The translations under genes and the position numbers were made by a program. 64,000 bases of DNA from Roridomyces roridus (taxonomy: Eukaryota; Basidiomycota; Agaricomycetes; Agaricales; Mycenaceae): NCBI GenBank assembly GCA_029378245.1, contig JARKIF010000059.1, forward strand, positions 124,001 through 188,000, in the 5' to 3' direction. Numbering within the stretch: the first letter of the stretch is position 1; every line of letters begins with the position of its first letter. Below are positions 1 to 12,038 of the stretch, piece by piece. The notes under the pieces are model-generated. The model saw only the letters and a program-made list of their open reading frames with translations. It had not been told where the DNA came from and ran no database searches.

Positions 1-574
1 TGGATGATGCGGGACGCGTGCGTAAATTGTGTGCGCTTCAATTGAGTCCTATGGAGCAACGCGAGGCAATGGGGGAGTTGGGTCAGTACCTGGACGTGGA
101 CTTTGTCGAAGTGCCACTGGCGATTATGTACTGGAGTCTATATGTACGTATGTACTGCGGTGCAAAAAAGAAAGGGAAAAATGTTGGAAAAATGGCTTGC
201 CTTTGCCTTCACGGAATCGATCTGGCCCGAGTCGAACGGCGTTGGATATTTCGGACAACTCGTCGCGGTCCAAGCTCACAGTGGGTGAGGATCTCTCGCC
301 AAAGATATACAGTCCATATTGTTACAGCTGGTACGGCGCCGAGATGCCGGATCATCCCCGGCAGGCGGCATCAAGATCAAACCGCAAGGGCCGGATCGGA
401 CTGGATTGGCCTTCATTAATGGTAAATCCAAGTCTCGTCAGTGTTTCCAGTGCCATACAGCCATTGAGGTTCTAGTAAGCTAATTACAACTCTCGAACGA
501 AACCATCAGAAACCGACAATAAGATTATATATGCAGGGCAGCAAGCCGTGATCAAAACTGAATCCGAAATTCCT
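1..574. other. Intergenic, no gene recognised
   Basis: Two overlapping plus-strand reading frames of 133-148 codons occur here, but neither resembles a family I know nor shows coherent splice structure. The only notable element is a minus-strand T-arm-like motif at 226-239, followed on that strand by a run of five T near 190. The right-hand end is the 3' flank of the minus-strand DUF6593 gene. Confidence 0.4.
226..239 (-). repeat. T-arm/B-box-like motif copy 1
   Basis: On the minus strand this reads CCGTTCGACTCGGG, a member of the dispersed TTCGAYTCGG family described in the findings. The core resembles a tRNA T-loop, which is also the RNA polymerase III B box. An oligo-T stretch lies about 40 nt downstream on the same strand. 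No full tRNA can be folded around it. Confidence 0.5.
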
Positions 575-1294
575 TCAGTCGATATTGCGTCCGCATTGAA
601 GCATAACCGTCGCTACCACGCAAATATCCAGCAGACCGGCATCGACGGCAGATTTCAAAAGCTCGAGGGTGACTGTGCCGTCTTCTCCCCGCCTGATTTG
701 CGCCAGCAACTCGGGTGTTGAGGTCCCTGCCGGATATAACTGCTCGATTCAAAGTCAGCGTTGACCCAATGTGATGTAAATTTCCCACTGACGCATATTG
801 CTCCATGCCGCGGTGCCCAAACATATTTCTTATCCATGACTTTCATCGTCCTATGGCTTTGACGAAACCAAATCAATCACTTCGAACAATGATCTGGGTT
901 CGGTTCGAGCTCACCTTGCATCTCGAGACAGACAAAGCCAGTCCGAAACTAACCGCTTGGACAACACGTTGGCAATCTCCACCATCGGCTTGTCCTTCCA
1001 CTCAATCAAGCTGATCGTTGTGCCTTCGTGGTTTTTCACGGTGCTGTAGCCCGCCATCGACGAGGAGTCGGTGTTGACACGAAAGTAGAGCATCGTGTTC
1101 TTGCCGACTACTGTGCTGTCGAGGACCGAGTTGTTGGAGGAGGTGAAATGGAAGACTACGATGTTGGATGTGGTGGGGTCTGAGCCGTACGGGAGAGCGC
1201 CATACGTGGACGGCATGTCGGGTGGTGTGGACGGGCCTCTGCTCGAGCCCTGCCAGGAAGCATAAGGGTTGAAATGTGTGTTCTGTGCAGGCAT
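575..1294 (-). CDS. DUF6593 family protein
   Basis: Three exons on the minus strand, about 1294-915, 850-793 and 739-575, joined by GT-AG introns of 64 and 53 nt; the second intron holds a GCTGAC branch site. The product is about 200 residues. After a proline/serine-rich start of about 40 residues comes a beta-rich domain (FHFTSSNNSVLDS, then ISLIEWKDKPMVEIA, then SDWLCLSRD). The second exon gives KKYVWAPRHGAICV and the third a C-terminal segment ending LQCGRNID. This order of segments (EW...P.VE, WL.LSRD, Y.WAP, LLAQIRRG, GLLD..V.A..LLQ.GR) matches DUF6593, a family expanded in mushroom-forming fungi whose function is unknown. The start chosen is the first ATG of the open frame; an upstream exon cannot be excluded. 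Confidence 0.75.
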
Positions 1295-1649
1295 TGGCGG
1301 TCGCTGGGAAGTGGATGTGGTGACTGTCAGATTGGTCCGTCGCTTTATGCTTCCCAGGAATACTAGGGACGTCGACTGTAAACCACAGCATCCTTAGAAC
1401 GGTGCCGCGGTTCACGTGACCTAGCTACTCGAATTTGTCACCACTGACTTGGTAATAGTTGGTATGTGATACGCGGAGACAGATCCCGCCTTGAAACCAC
1501 CTACACAAAGATGAAAGCCTCGGATGTGGTACCAATGACTTGAGAACGCCGTGCGTTGGAGAATCTGGGATGAAATGGTGAACTTTCCATGTAGGCTGGT
1601 CCAGGATTGATCAGTCCAATGGACAATTGTCTGCTATGCACTTGCCGTT

Positions 1650-1725
1650 GTTGTGTTCAATGTGGTTCCTTGTGTTCATTGTGGTTCATTGTGTTCATTG
1701 TGGTTCATTGTGGTTAGTTGAAGGG
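1650..1725. repeat. Short tandem repeat (GTGTTCATTGTGGTTC type)
   Basis: Imperfect units of about 10-16 bp alternating TTCATTGTG and TTCATTGTGG follow one another, for instance gtgttcattgtggttcattg repeated with small changes. It looks like a simple replication-slippage array with no coding potential. Confidence 0.7.
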
Positions 1726-2654
1726 GTAATCCGTAACGCCCGTCGTGCCTTGTCTTTGGATTTGATCGGCGCTCAGTGTACTATAGCCGGCTCATGACAA
1801 AACTTCGAGCGGTGTATTGATCCGTAGTTGAACGCACAACTCGTAAGACGAATTTGTCGTTTTTGAACAGCCTAGGAGAGAAAACAGAATAGACCTGTTA
1901 CCCTGCTTTTCATCATCCCCGCAGAGATTCCTCTACGTTGTGGCTTGCCTAGGAGTGCTAGTATCACCGCCTGGGAATTCGTTTGACCTACTTATTCCTG
2001 GATGTACCAATTGAAGCAGATGCCAGGCCAGCACGGTGCAACCTGTCTTTCAAATTCATATGAAGGGAACAAACACTGAATTACGTTTATGTAGTCCCAG
2101 TAGAGTTCTACCCACTAATCCTCGAGTTTCAGGTGAAAGTATCAGATTGTATCGGAGACTCGGAGGCTGGAGCCGCGTCAGTCTGATGGATGGAGAAATC
2201 AATCAATACCCATTCACCGACGGGTTTTGCGGCTGGCGTCGTCAGGCCTTGACTTCTTTTTTCGTACTGTATCCTTTATTTCTTCTCCGTCTGCCGTTTT
2301 ATCTTGGACATACATATACTTATTCCAGCACCGGATTATTCTGAGCAGGAGTTCAATCGGCACGGCGAAACAAATGGGATTTCGAAGAACGCCGCCCGTG
2401 AGCCTTAGTCTGCATTTTGATGCCGGCGACTATGCATTGAATAAGTATGATCCGTTACCAAAAGCGAGACCGACGTCGAAAGGCCGCTGACAATTTCTGT
2501 GGGCGTGGCTCCGTGTGTGTGTTCAACGTGGCAGTTACGGGACTCGGACGCTCGCGCCGTTTCACGATTCTCTGCACTCCTCTGGACACTTTGTGAGACA
2601 CGAAAGACTGGAGGGAGGAAAAGAAGTTGTCGCGATGATCTTTCATCAACCAGG

Positions 2655-2668
2655 TCCGAGTCGAACGG
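2655..2668 (-). repeat. T-arm/B-box-like motif copy 2
   Basis: Minus-strand CCGTTCGACTCGGA. Flanking CAAC and GTTG on either side can pair to lengthen the hairpin. A TTTT tract follows on the minus strand at about 2622. Same family as the copies at 226, 8406, 15401 and others. Confidence 0.5.
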
Positions 2669-3003
2669 CGTTGGGCTGTCAAGTACCTCAGCGGCTCAGC
2701 TTGCAATGCTGTGCATTCTGGTAACCGTCCGGATTTCTACACGCCTTGAAACGGACGATACCTAAATCGACTCCATTCGACGTGCGGACTCGCGGAGGTT
2801 TCCCAACCGCCCACATTGTGACGAGAAAGAAGAGCACAGGCTCTTCAAATAACTCGGGTAGCATGGACACAGTCTGGATCGCGATTTGATCCTCCGCCAA
2901 ACCTCTAGCAGAGAAATACAAGCACGATTCATGTGCCAAGCATCTGGAATCGAGAATCGCGGCCTGGTATGCATCGAAGTTCAATTGTAATTTCACAAGC
3001 CGT

Positions 3004-5533
3004 TCAAACGGTGACAATCCCCCGTATGATATCTGCAGCCTTCTCGGCGCTGAGGACCTTGTATGAGCGAGCAGCGGCAACAGCCAAGTGAAATTCGACT
3101 TACATTCCGTACAGCGTTGACATGGGATGTGCGCTAATCTGGATTGGGAGGATGGAGTACTGGAGATCTAAGTAAGAACACGGGGTGGGGTCTTAGGAGT
3201 TTCAACAGACTTACATCGACTACACGGATATTCGTGGTCCCGTAAACCTAGAGTGGGTCAGAGTTCAGTACCCAGCTTGAAACCATATCTGGTGACGTGA
3301 ACCTTGAACTCCGGGGAGACGACTCCGCCTTGGGAACGAGGAAGCATAGCTGAGCTTCCAACGGTATGGTACTCCGGTCCACCGTGGTTGATTATGTATT
3401 CTGTCCCAATCGCGGTCAGAATGTACATGTCATGTATGCATTCAGAGACGTACCCTTGATCTGTTCGTCCGTCTGCACAGACGCGCCTGGGTCAATCTCC
3501 GCCGCGAACAAGTCTGAGAATCAATAAGTAACAGTCGGAAGGGCTGATGATAACCAAGTCCGCACCTTTGAAACCACCCGTATTCCCCAGCTTACGGAGG
3601 AACTTCAGCACGCTGACCAGATTCTCTAGATCTGCACACCAGCTCAGACACTCTGCCCGTAAACATGTGTAATACTAACCGAAATCCTGGTCGAAGTAAT
3701 TCGGATCGATAGCAGGTTGTGCCGCTGGGTCCTTGGATACAGCGTGAATACTCCCCGTCGAAAATGGGAAATGGAGGTTCCCAGTAAATGTGAGATACTT
3801 CTTTCCCGGCTGTGGCGCACCTAAATCATCCATCCATCAGCAACGCAGTCAAACTCGAGAATGAGGCGCGCGCACTTGCAGTGGTGAAAAACCCAGGAAA
3901 CGCCACCAATTCGACATACCCGCGTTTCGTAGGCTCACGCAGACCGTCGAGGAGGACATTCCATTTGGCCTTCTGCACAGCAGTGTAATTCCCCGCAGAG
4001 ATCTTGGCGGCCTGTGCGTTGATGAGCGTCTTTGCCTCCCGGTTCCCTACTAGAGTTTGCAGAGGGACGAGTGCGTAGCCTGAAACGCCGATTGTCATTA
4101 TCCCCGTTTTATTCGTCTCGCTGGAACCGATGAGTCAATATCCTTCGTTGCCATGGACAACCTACTATTCTGCAAGGGCGGCCGCCAGAAACGCAGGGTC
4201 GCGAAGGTCGTCCAGGGTGATGACAGAATCGTTCTTCAGTTCTGCCAACCAAAAATGAGCTTTTGCGGTGGAACGTCTGATAAATGACCTCACCATAGCT
4301 GATACCGAAGAAGTACTGATCCATGATACCTTCACCGACGCCCGGGAGATCAACCTTGGTCTCGATACCCAATTTACTGAGAACGGAGGGGTTGCCGATG
4401 CCACTTAGCTCGAGGATCTGCGGCGTTTTGATCGTGCTATATCCGGAGTCAGTATACCCCATGCCTGCAGTAACGAGTGGTCGGATTCACCCAGCAGATA
4501 TTATAACTTCTGCCCCAGAGCCCAGCGACACCGAATGTTGGCTCCCGCCCATAGTGAATTGCACCGCTGTCGCCGTCGCGGGTGTACCCGATACCACAAT
4601 GCGTCCTGCTTCTGCCCCGGTGAGGACTACGAGGTTCGTGCGATTGGCGATGGGGAGATAATACGCGGACGCGGAATAGGATCGCGTTTCGGTCAATGCG
4701 TTGATGGCGGCAGGCGCCATCCAAGATCCCACATTTTCTCCTGCTAGCTATGGTCGAGAGTCAATGGACAACAGTGCATGAATGTCAGACAACGTACGGC
4801 GTCTTTTACTTGATCGACACCCAGAGCGGCGAGGCCAGGGAGCCACGGCAGTTGCGCGTTTGAGATGAATTCGGCGAAACTGTTATGGAGGGGCCCCGTC
4901 GTGCCATGTGCGCTTGGAATGAAGGTCAGGTTGTTTTGAGCCGCGAAAGTGGGATTTGGTGGGGTGAAACTGAGTATCGTGCGTTTTCAGCACGAGAGTT
5001 CCTAGGGACAAAGAAGACATACGTTTCGGCTTTGCGCATATACTTGAACAGGTTTTGGCCTGTCCATCCTGAATTACTCAGAGATCCGATGGCTGGATGC
5101 GCACATCAGAATATGGGCACGTTACGAGAAGTAGTAGCTCACCGTCGATCTCATTCAGAGCGGGCCTCGTAAACGCCATAAAGTTTATGCCCGTCGAGCC
5201 ACCCAGCATCTTGCCTCTGTCGAACGTGTATGTGTTCCCATTCGCATGTGCCTGCGGGACAGTCTGGAAGAGCCAATCATATGATGCATTCCCGACGGTG
5301 CTGCCGAGAAACCCAGGGATGTCAACCAGTGGATCATTGAAGTGGGCTTGTCCGGCTTCCAGAACAATAACACGTTTGGAGGCGTCTTCAGAAAGACGAT
5401 TGGCGAGTACGAGCCCGGCGAGCCCGCCTCCGACGATCACGTAGTCGTAGTTCCGAGAGAGGGCATCTGGGGTAGCGGATCCTGATGCACAACTGCAGAG
5501 TGCGAGGACGAGAATGAGCAGATGGGAGGCCAT
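3004..5533 (-). CDS. GMC-family FAD oxidoreductase, secreted
   Basis: A multi-exon gene on the minus strand with an intact reading frame. The first exon encodes a signal peptide (MASHLLILVLALCSCASGSA) and the FAD-binding Rossmann start YDYVIVGGGLAGLVLANRLSE (GxGxxG written as GGGLAG). The GMC signature region follows (FDRGKMLGGSTGINFMAFTR). Then come the GMC_2 motif (SAGTIKTPQILELSGIG, across an intron) and the C-terminal domain with EYHTVGSSAMLPRSQGG and VVDYSILPIQISAHPMST, which carry the two conserved active-site His positions. It stops after ADIIRGIVTV. Introns are GT-AG with consistent phases. The family oxidises alcohols or sugars with release of hydrogen peroxide (aryl-alcohol, glucose and related oxidases or dehydrogenases). 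The substrate cannot be told from sequence alone. Length about 600 residues, normal for the family. Confidence 0.88.
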
Positions 5534-6081
5534 GGGGCGTTCCTCGATACTTCAGCCGCCTTTAGAAGGGTGTTCGGTAGCAATTGCGCGGTTCGTCAGG
5601 GATGACGAGAGGCCGCAGATCCCCGTCTGAGCGTATGTACGCCCAACGCAGATTGGTCCAGGAACTTCATCGATTTGGCCATAGTCAGGGGTAAGGGGGG
5701 CTGGCACCTCGGAGACAAGGTCAATGCAGTAGCAGCTTTGAGTGGACGGGCTGGTATCGTGCGCCCCAGCTTTGACTCGGAGGATGTGCGAGATTTGCGT
5801 GACGTGGAGGTGGAAGACAGAGTCGCTGCCATCAGACCATGGTCCGCAAATCACAGATGACCGTGATCCGTTCACTTGAGCTTGTCCACTCATATAAGTT
5901 TTGTCATTGATGCAAACCTGCACCTCACATTCCATTCTGTCTCGGTTCCAAGTTTGTTCAACACCGTCGAACTCGCGTTAATTTTCATACATACATACAT
6001 GCGTGAGTGAGTGAGTGAATAATGCGATGCATACTATACACATGCCAATGAGAGTCCAACCCAAATAATTTACAAACATAT
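5534..6081. other. Promoter region of GMC gene and 3' flank of membrane protein gene
   Basis: About 550 bp without a supported gene between two minus-strand genes. Short open frames occur on both strands but have no family resemblance. No clear TATA box was found just upstream of 5533. Confidence 0.35.
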
Positions 6082-7595
6082 TCACCACCCTCTCCACCTC
6101 CGAATCCCCGTATCAATATCCACATCATACAAGACGCCACGGCGCCTCTCACTGGCACGACCTCCACCCGCCGAAGCCGACGCCGAGCGCGAAGGCGGCA
6201 GGGTACCCAATGACGAACGCGCTGCGCTATCCATAACCCCGAGGCCCTCTGAATCACCACCTTCCTCTTCGACGATATGCTCGAACCCACCCATCGTTCT
6301 AGCGTGAACTGGTGGAGAAATCGGAGAAGCAAAGCTAAGCCGCCCATGTACGACCTCTCTTTGTACCTCCCTAATCTCCGTCGACGCCGAGTTGAGCGTA
6401 TGCGACGTAGGCGATGTCGTGGTCGAAGGCGTCGGCGTCGAGGGCGTGCGTGGGGACGTGAGGTATGAAAGGGAAGAGAGCGTGCGCAGAGAGCGCAGAG
6501 TCGGTCGACGCTGATGAGTTGGTGTCGACGGCATGGGAATCGGTGGGATAGGCGGTATAGGTGGTGTCCGCGGGAGAGGGCGGATGGTACTTGGAGCTGG
6601 GCTGCTCAGGAGGAAAATTGAATTCGAGTTCGGCGACGTTGAACTCGAATTTGGGGTAGAGGGTACCGGTAATGGTGGAATGGAGGGAGTGGAGATGCGG
6701 GGTAGGGGGCGCACCGTTCTTGAAGAGGAGGGCGTCTGTGAGGGCGACGTTTGAGGAAGACTGGCTGAGCGTGGGCCAGGCTTAATGATCCGTAGTGGCC
6801 TGGTTGAAGGCACAACCGGAGCAGGAGCAGGATTTCCTATTGGAGCAGGAGCTCGGGCTGGGGTAGGCTCTCCTATTGGAGCAGGAGCTCGGGCTGGAGG
6901 AGGGTTTCCTGTTGGAGCAGGAGCTCGGGTAGGAGCAGGATCCGCTACTGGAACAGGAGGAGGAGGAAGAAGGGAGAGGGCTCGGAGTGGTGCTAGTGAA
7001 AGCCGCCGAATCCTCGGTATTGGAGGAAGAATCGGCGGTGGACTGCGTGGTGGAGTTCCTGGAGGCGACACAAAGACACCCTTGATGGAAAGCGACGCGA
7101 AGGAACGGCGTCCCGGTGTATGGTAGAGCTCGGATAGCACGAGCGTCCTGGGGACACGTCTCCGCTTTTTCCGATTGCACAGGCGCACGAGAACTGCACC
7201 AAAGATCGTGACCGCGACGACAGTGACGACGATGCTGGCGATCACAACGGGGTTGTTTACGGTTGAACTGGATGGTGTATATGTCAGAGCATGCGTGAGA
7301 TCGAAGACATGAACACGCACTTGAATGTCGTCTCCGCCACTGCCGACGTACTGGCCTCTGGTGGTGGGGGTTCACCTGCAGGTATTGATGTTGGCTGCAG
7401 GGGCCCTGGATCCGAGCTTGCGCTCATACTGAGCTGCACTTGAGAACAGGGTGAATATTCCGGTAAATTCACGCACGGACTATCGGGATTCGTGATACTA
7501 AACGAGCCAGTACTGATTGAATATATCAGTGGACTTTCCAGGGAAGAAAGTGAAAGTCCCAGACATAGTGGCGCCAGGCTGCAGAGGTTCAGCAT
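6082..7595 (-). CDS. Single-pass membrane protein with long proline/serine-rich tail
   Basis: The minus-strand frame from about 7261 to the stop at 6082 encodes one strong membrane helix (NNPVVIASIVVTVVAVTIF) followed by a basic stop-transfer patch (CNRKKRRR). A cytoplasmic tail of more than 300 residues rich in P, S, T and R comes next. Near its start is an imperfect tandem repeat of the type APAPIGNPAPARAP (DNA about 6806-6960). An upstream exon (about 7595-7324) encodes an acidic, Ser/Pro-rich extracellular part and joins by an intron of 61 nt (AA|gtgcgtg...ccag|T). More 5' exons probably exist up to about 7740 or 7930, so the N-terminus is uncertain. Function unknown. A clear paralogue with the same helix and the same intron position lies at 47382-48525. 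Confidence 0.65.
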
Positions 7596-8405
7596 CCGAG
7601 TCGTTACTGGACGATATTAATACGTCAACTATTGTACTGCAAGGATGTCAGTAACGTCCATGCACACCAGCCGACACGTACGGGGCATTATTCGTAGGTG
7701 CCATCACCGATGGCATAGAGTAGGTCGAGGGAGCGAGGGATGGTGGGGGAGCGAAGCGAAGCAAAGAAGATCACGTTGACGCTGTGGGAGTTACTCTACA
7801 GGCCCGATGATGGCCGTGCGTGGTGAAACGGCAACTCGTGAGGCGAGGAAGCTGCTGAGACCAATCGCAGACGACGATCATCTGACCTCGATGTAAAGAT
7901 AGGACGAAGGCGCGGGTAACAGCGATGTCGGACAGCCTAGCATCGCAACGATGCTGAGAACGATCTTTTGCTGTGTTTAATCAAGATTATCGCCCTCGTA
8001 TTTCCGTTCCTGAGACTTGGCCGTTATAGGTCGACAGGTATAGACTGGCCGTCACTGGCTTCGCCGTGGTGGGACCTGCTCCAGACGAGGGGTGAATCCT
8101 CGAAGGTTTAGCGCCTGGTATGATACAACCGTCAAAGACCGGAAGGATCGGGAGAAGCGGTCAAGCCAAGTGCTGTTGGAGATGGTGGGAGGAATCAAGA
8201 TGGTGGCACAGCCGTAACAGGAGAAATGATGAATCAATCATTGCACTGATCGGAGTTAAAAAACATTCATCACGCCGATGGTGGTATCTAAGACGCGGCA
8301 AGACGGCGAACAAATGTTCTGATCAATCATGATCCCGCATTCCAAGCAGATCCCCTTCCTGCACTGATAAAAAAAAAGATCGCTCATGACAATGTACGGG
8401 CTGAG

Positions 8406-8420
8406 TGCGAATCGAACGCA
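8406..8420 (-). repeat. T-arm/B-box-like motif copy 3
   Basis: Minus strand TGCGTTCGATTCGCA: a perfect 4-bp stem TGCG/CGCA closes the TTCGATT loop, so the stem has changed on both sides relative to other copies. A run of nine T follows on the minus strand at about 8368-8376. Confidence 0.5.
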
Positions 8421-8776
8421 GCGTGCCACCATGGCGGCAGTCTATCAGTCTTGGAAGCGGTTCCACTGAAGCCTCGAACACTTGGGCTTCTTTACACTGG
8501 TAAAAAATACTCATAGGAGAACCCAAAGTGAAAAGAAGACCCGACTCGGAAACTGAGGGTAGTTTCGTTCGGAATGTCGACATCCAGCGAAACATAAAGA
8601 TGAGTGAAGCTTCGAACCAAAAGACGACTCCTAGTCAAGCAAGTCCAGTATCGAGCGCGGAGGAAACATAAAGGGAAGCTCATTGGACCTCACTAGGGCC
8701 AAGTGTGACTCCGATCGAGAAAGCTGACCTTCGCTGAGCAGCCGTTCTGAGAAAGTGCCCGGATTCAGGTGGAAGC

Positions 8777-8801
8777 TTGAGCTGAGCTGAGCTGAGCTCA
8801 A
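8777..8801. repeat. GAGCT pentamer array forming a palindrome
   Basis: Four overlapping GAGCT units between TTGAGCT and AGCTCAA. The whole stretch reads almost the same on both strands. Confidence 0.6.
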
Positions 8802-8811
8802 ACCAAGTTCA

Positions 8812-9029
8812 CCCGTTCGACTCGGGACTGGGAATTGGACAGGCACTATGTGTGTTTTTGATTCCCATAATTCAGATCTATTGTTAAACGCGTGACGGAG
8901 TCCAGATCGACGGCTTCAACCTCTCTTCGTCCATCTAGGCAACTGGTTGGAGCCAATATTACTAATCCGGAACAAAGCACCTGCGGTGTGCATAATGCAT
9001 TGGATTTTGAGTGGCCCGTTCGACTCGGG
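8812..9029 (+). repeat. T-arm/B-box-like motif copies 4 and 5
   Basis: Copies at 8812-8826 and 9015-9029, both reading CCCGTTCGACTCGGG. The first sits in an extended hairpin in which CCAA and TTC on the left pair with GAA and TTGG on the right. The second is followed by TTTTTT near 9057 and the first by TTTTT near 8856. Confidence 0.5.
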
Positions 9030-9599
9030 GTCTGGTCTTATTTGGCCAGTGCATTCTTTTTTACGACCCTTGGCACAATTGAACAGTTCAAATTCACTGT
9101 AAATCAAAAGTTGGGAAAAAAGTGAACGCTTTGCCCGCCGAACGAGCGAAAGACCAGCCCAGTTCATACACGATTTTCGTGAGACTACTTACTTGACATC
9201 GACACGCAGTCTCGGCAGGTTGCTGAGAGAACGCATACCGCGCGCCAGACGAGACAAGCCCGAGGGGTGACGCTTTTGGTCGTCGTCGTCGTTGCCTATC
9301 GACCTCGTCGTCTTCGCCGATGATAAAGACCCCGCCATATACGCTCATCTCCGAGGACAGCGCTGAACGTGCACGTGTTGACAACGTCTTCCTTGTTGTC
9401 GGACAGTACTTGCCACTGAACGAAGCGATCGCCTCTGTCTCTTGAATCCATCCCAAACAGAGGTCGTCCCAGTCATGGCTTGGACGACGAGCATTGTGGC
9501 GCTTCACCGTGGGGCACCTGTTGATGAAGTGAAGAGCGCAGGCCAAGGAGGCACAGTGGTACCGAGTGGACGGAAGAATACGCAGACTTTGCATATTGG

Positions 9600-11880
9600 C
9601 TTGCGCCGCTTAGCGGAGTTTGAAATTGGCTTGGCGGGCGGGGGCGTGGGCGGGTGTGGCATGGGCTTGGCTTGTGCCCGCTAGCAACCAAGTTCCTTGT
9701 ATGCTGTCTACGGGTCATAGGTCCGGCCTCACATCAGCGCCATCAGCGTCGACTTCAACGCACTCGGCCGTTGCCCCTCAGTGCTTGACCGTCATCGTTC
9801 AGCACATTCTCGACACCAATGACGGACTTCACACTCATGCTCTTCAATTGAGTGACTCCTCGGCACTTTGAACATCCCCTGATGCGCGTAACCTTTGAAA
9901 CTGACTTGGGGGGTGTCATGGGCAGCCAGGTAAGTGTTTCTCTTGTATCTCATCGACAGTAATACAAGTACACCAGCGAGCATTGAATCTCAACATCTCC
10001 GGGGAGCCCGAGGCAGTCCTGGTGGCCAACCACATGAGAACATCGGAACAGCACCTGGTCATTGTGACGACCTTTCTCGGTCTAGTGATCGTCACGGGTA
10101 GGGCAACCCGCGGCGGGTCACGGGTACGGGTACTCACGGGTACGGGTCCGGGTCTGCTGCTGAATTTTTTGCAGACCCACGGGTACCCGCCGCAACCCGT
10201 GGGAACAGTCCAGATCCTGCCGAATATGCCCTTCGCAAGCACGGTGAGGGTGAAGAATGTCAGGGAAGATGAAATTGACATGTTTGAGGCTGCTGGTGAG
10301 CTGCCGGGGCTCTGCCGCTTGATCAAACAGTGTTTGATCAAGCTCGGCATTTGATTTGTCCCACTTGTCGTCGATTCCAGACAGATTTGATGCAGATTAA
10401 TGCATGATATGAGCATAGGTTGGTAGTCAGTGCATGTGTTCAGCATCTAACCTCATCAACAGCTCCAAAATCTGCTGCGGGTACCACGGGCCACGGGCTA
10501 CCCGCCGACCCGCCGCCAGACCCGTACCCGTCATCGCGGGTACGGGTTTTAGCGGGTACGGGTACGGGTCATCGCGCGAATACCCGCGGGAGACCCGTGA
10601 CGATCACTAGTTGTTCCTCGTGTTTGGTTCAATTCTTTCACCCGGCCTTCATTTAGTGGGCGTGGGCATGCGGGCCTGACTGCGCGTCGTCGTGTGCATC
10701 AATTCGGCAAGATTCAAGTACTAAGTCAGTCTTCCGCTGGCGACGTTTGCCAGTCGCAGGTAAGTGGTACTATTTACGAATTCGAGGTTCAAAGCCGGTG
10801 TCATCGACAAAAGCCATGTTGTGAGTATTCTACATTGCTTTCAGAGGTCACGGTGGCCTGTGAAACTGAATTTTCAACGCAATCTGCCGGTTCGCCAATT
10901 TGATGGCAGGCGACAAATTGGCTTGTGATCGGAATTGACCTGTTCAACTTGACCCATTGTGCCACTCACTTCAAGGATATTTGTGACTCACATTCTTTGG
11001 GGGGCTACCCAGTCTCCCAATGAGTCATTAACCGCCGGACTACCCGGCGAACTCACTGAAATTTAGCCACAAGCCAATCCACGCCCATTTTGATGGCATC
11101 AGACAAACTGGCTTGTGGGTGGTGGAACACAAAAACACACGTTCCTTGAGAATTTCAAGTCCTGGGAGACAGGGGGCGACCCGTATGAGCTTCCTGAAGT
11201 ATTCCCCAATAAGGCTGAACCAACTTCCGCGTTAAAATGCGCTTTCTGGTAGAGGCGCCCATCTCAGTCACCCCGGTGAGCAGGATCAGCAGTCGTAATC
11301 GGCCACACAACATCTGGGGCATCTCGCATATACCATATTAGTCGGCTGGAGGTATCAGTGGGACATTTTGATGTTCAAGTAGGCCGTTGTTCAACAAGCA
11401 GAGCCAGTTCAACAAATATGCTTGTATCATCGTCGCTGGGACACGTTTCACAAAGGAATCAAGACGGGACGGGGCTCAAGGGAGCCAGATGCATGCACTG
11501 AGCCTCGCAAGCCAGTCGGCGGGTGGGATTTGGGCAACATAACACGGTTATGACTCGACGTGGAACATGCGTTGGTAAGTTGAAGAAAGCTGCCGCCAAG
11601 AGAACCATATCAGTAGCACGGAGGAGGTTAGGGGATGGATATACACCAGAAAGAACACCTGTAATCAACTTCGGGATCGTAGAGGACTCGCAAGCCAATT
11701 TCAAAATTTGGCTTGGCACGAGGCGACGAATTGGCTTGCCAAGCCAACAAATTGGCGTGCACGCCAATTAGCCGGGCGGGGGCGGGGATTTTGGTGCGGG
11801 GGCGGGTGATCACACCAAAATCCCCGCCACCGCCCGAAACAAGCCAGTTTGCGCGGGCGCAAGCCAATTGTCCCGCCAAA
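9600..11880. repeat. Clustered GGCTTG / AATTGGC motifs
   Basis: The words AATTGGCTTG, AAGCCAATT and GGCGGGGGCG recur in both orientations at 9600-9690, 10880-11110 and 11690-11880. The last cluster contains an inverted pair of ATTTTGGTG/CACCAAAAT arms around 11795-11825. Such sub-terminal motif clusters are typical of ends of TIR DNA transposons, but I cannot define the borders or a target duplication. Confidence 0.35.
10082..10610. mobile_element. Non-autonomous inverted-repeat element rich in CGGGTA
   Basis: The left end starts CTAGTGATCGTCACGGGT and the right end is its exact inverse (ACCCGTGACGATCACTAG). Both ends carry many sub-terminal CGGGTACGGGT repeats in opposite orientation around a unique centre of about 280 bp. 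The size of 529 bp and lack of coding sequence fit a MITE. Sub-terminal short repeats of this kind are common in hAT-like elements, but no target-site duplication is visible beside the repeats, so the superfamily is open. Confidence 0.65.
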
Positions 11881-12038
11881 AAGTTAACTCTCGGAGAATA
11901 CGGGATAATTGGACTTGAGCAACCTGGGCGATGTGAACAATTAAAGGCCCGAGGACGACAACGGTGACTTGAATGAAGCGCTTTTGTAGTCTGAAATCGG
12001 TGCAAAAAATACATTCTATATGTTGGTATGTACATAAT

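Larger units (their letters stand above)
1295..3003. other. Intergenic: microsatellite and one T-arm-like motif
   Basis: No convincing gene. Contains a GTTCATTGTG-type short tandem repeat near 1650-1725 and a T-arm-like motif at 2655-2668 (minus strand), which lies 3' of the GMC oxidoreductase. Open frames here (for example minus 2688-3080) run through the GMC terminal exon in the wrong frame. Confidence 0.4.
7750..12038. other. Repeat-rich intergenic region, no convincing gene
   Basis: More than 4 kb with no recognisable protein. A 166-codon minus-strand frame at 9094-9594 shows no family features. Contents: three T-arm-like motifs (8406, 8812, 9015), a TTGAGCT palindromic pentamer array (8777-8801), an inverted-repeat CGGGTA element (10082-10610), and clusters of GGCTTG/AATTGGC motifs near 9600-9690, 10880-11110 and 11690-11880. 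Confidence 0.45.

Noticed and set aside
9094..9594. 166-codon minus-strand frame
   Set aside because: No recognisable family, no splice partners, and it lies in a repeat-rich region.
10250..10360. Coding-like stretch inside the CGGGTA element (VREDEIDMFEAAGELPG)
   Set aside because: Short, isolated and without transposase motifs; may be chance.
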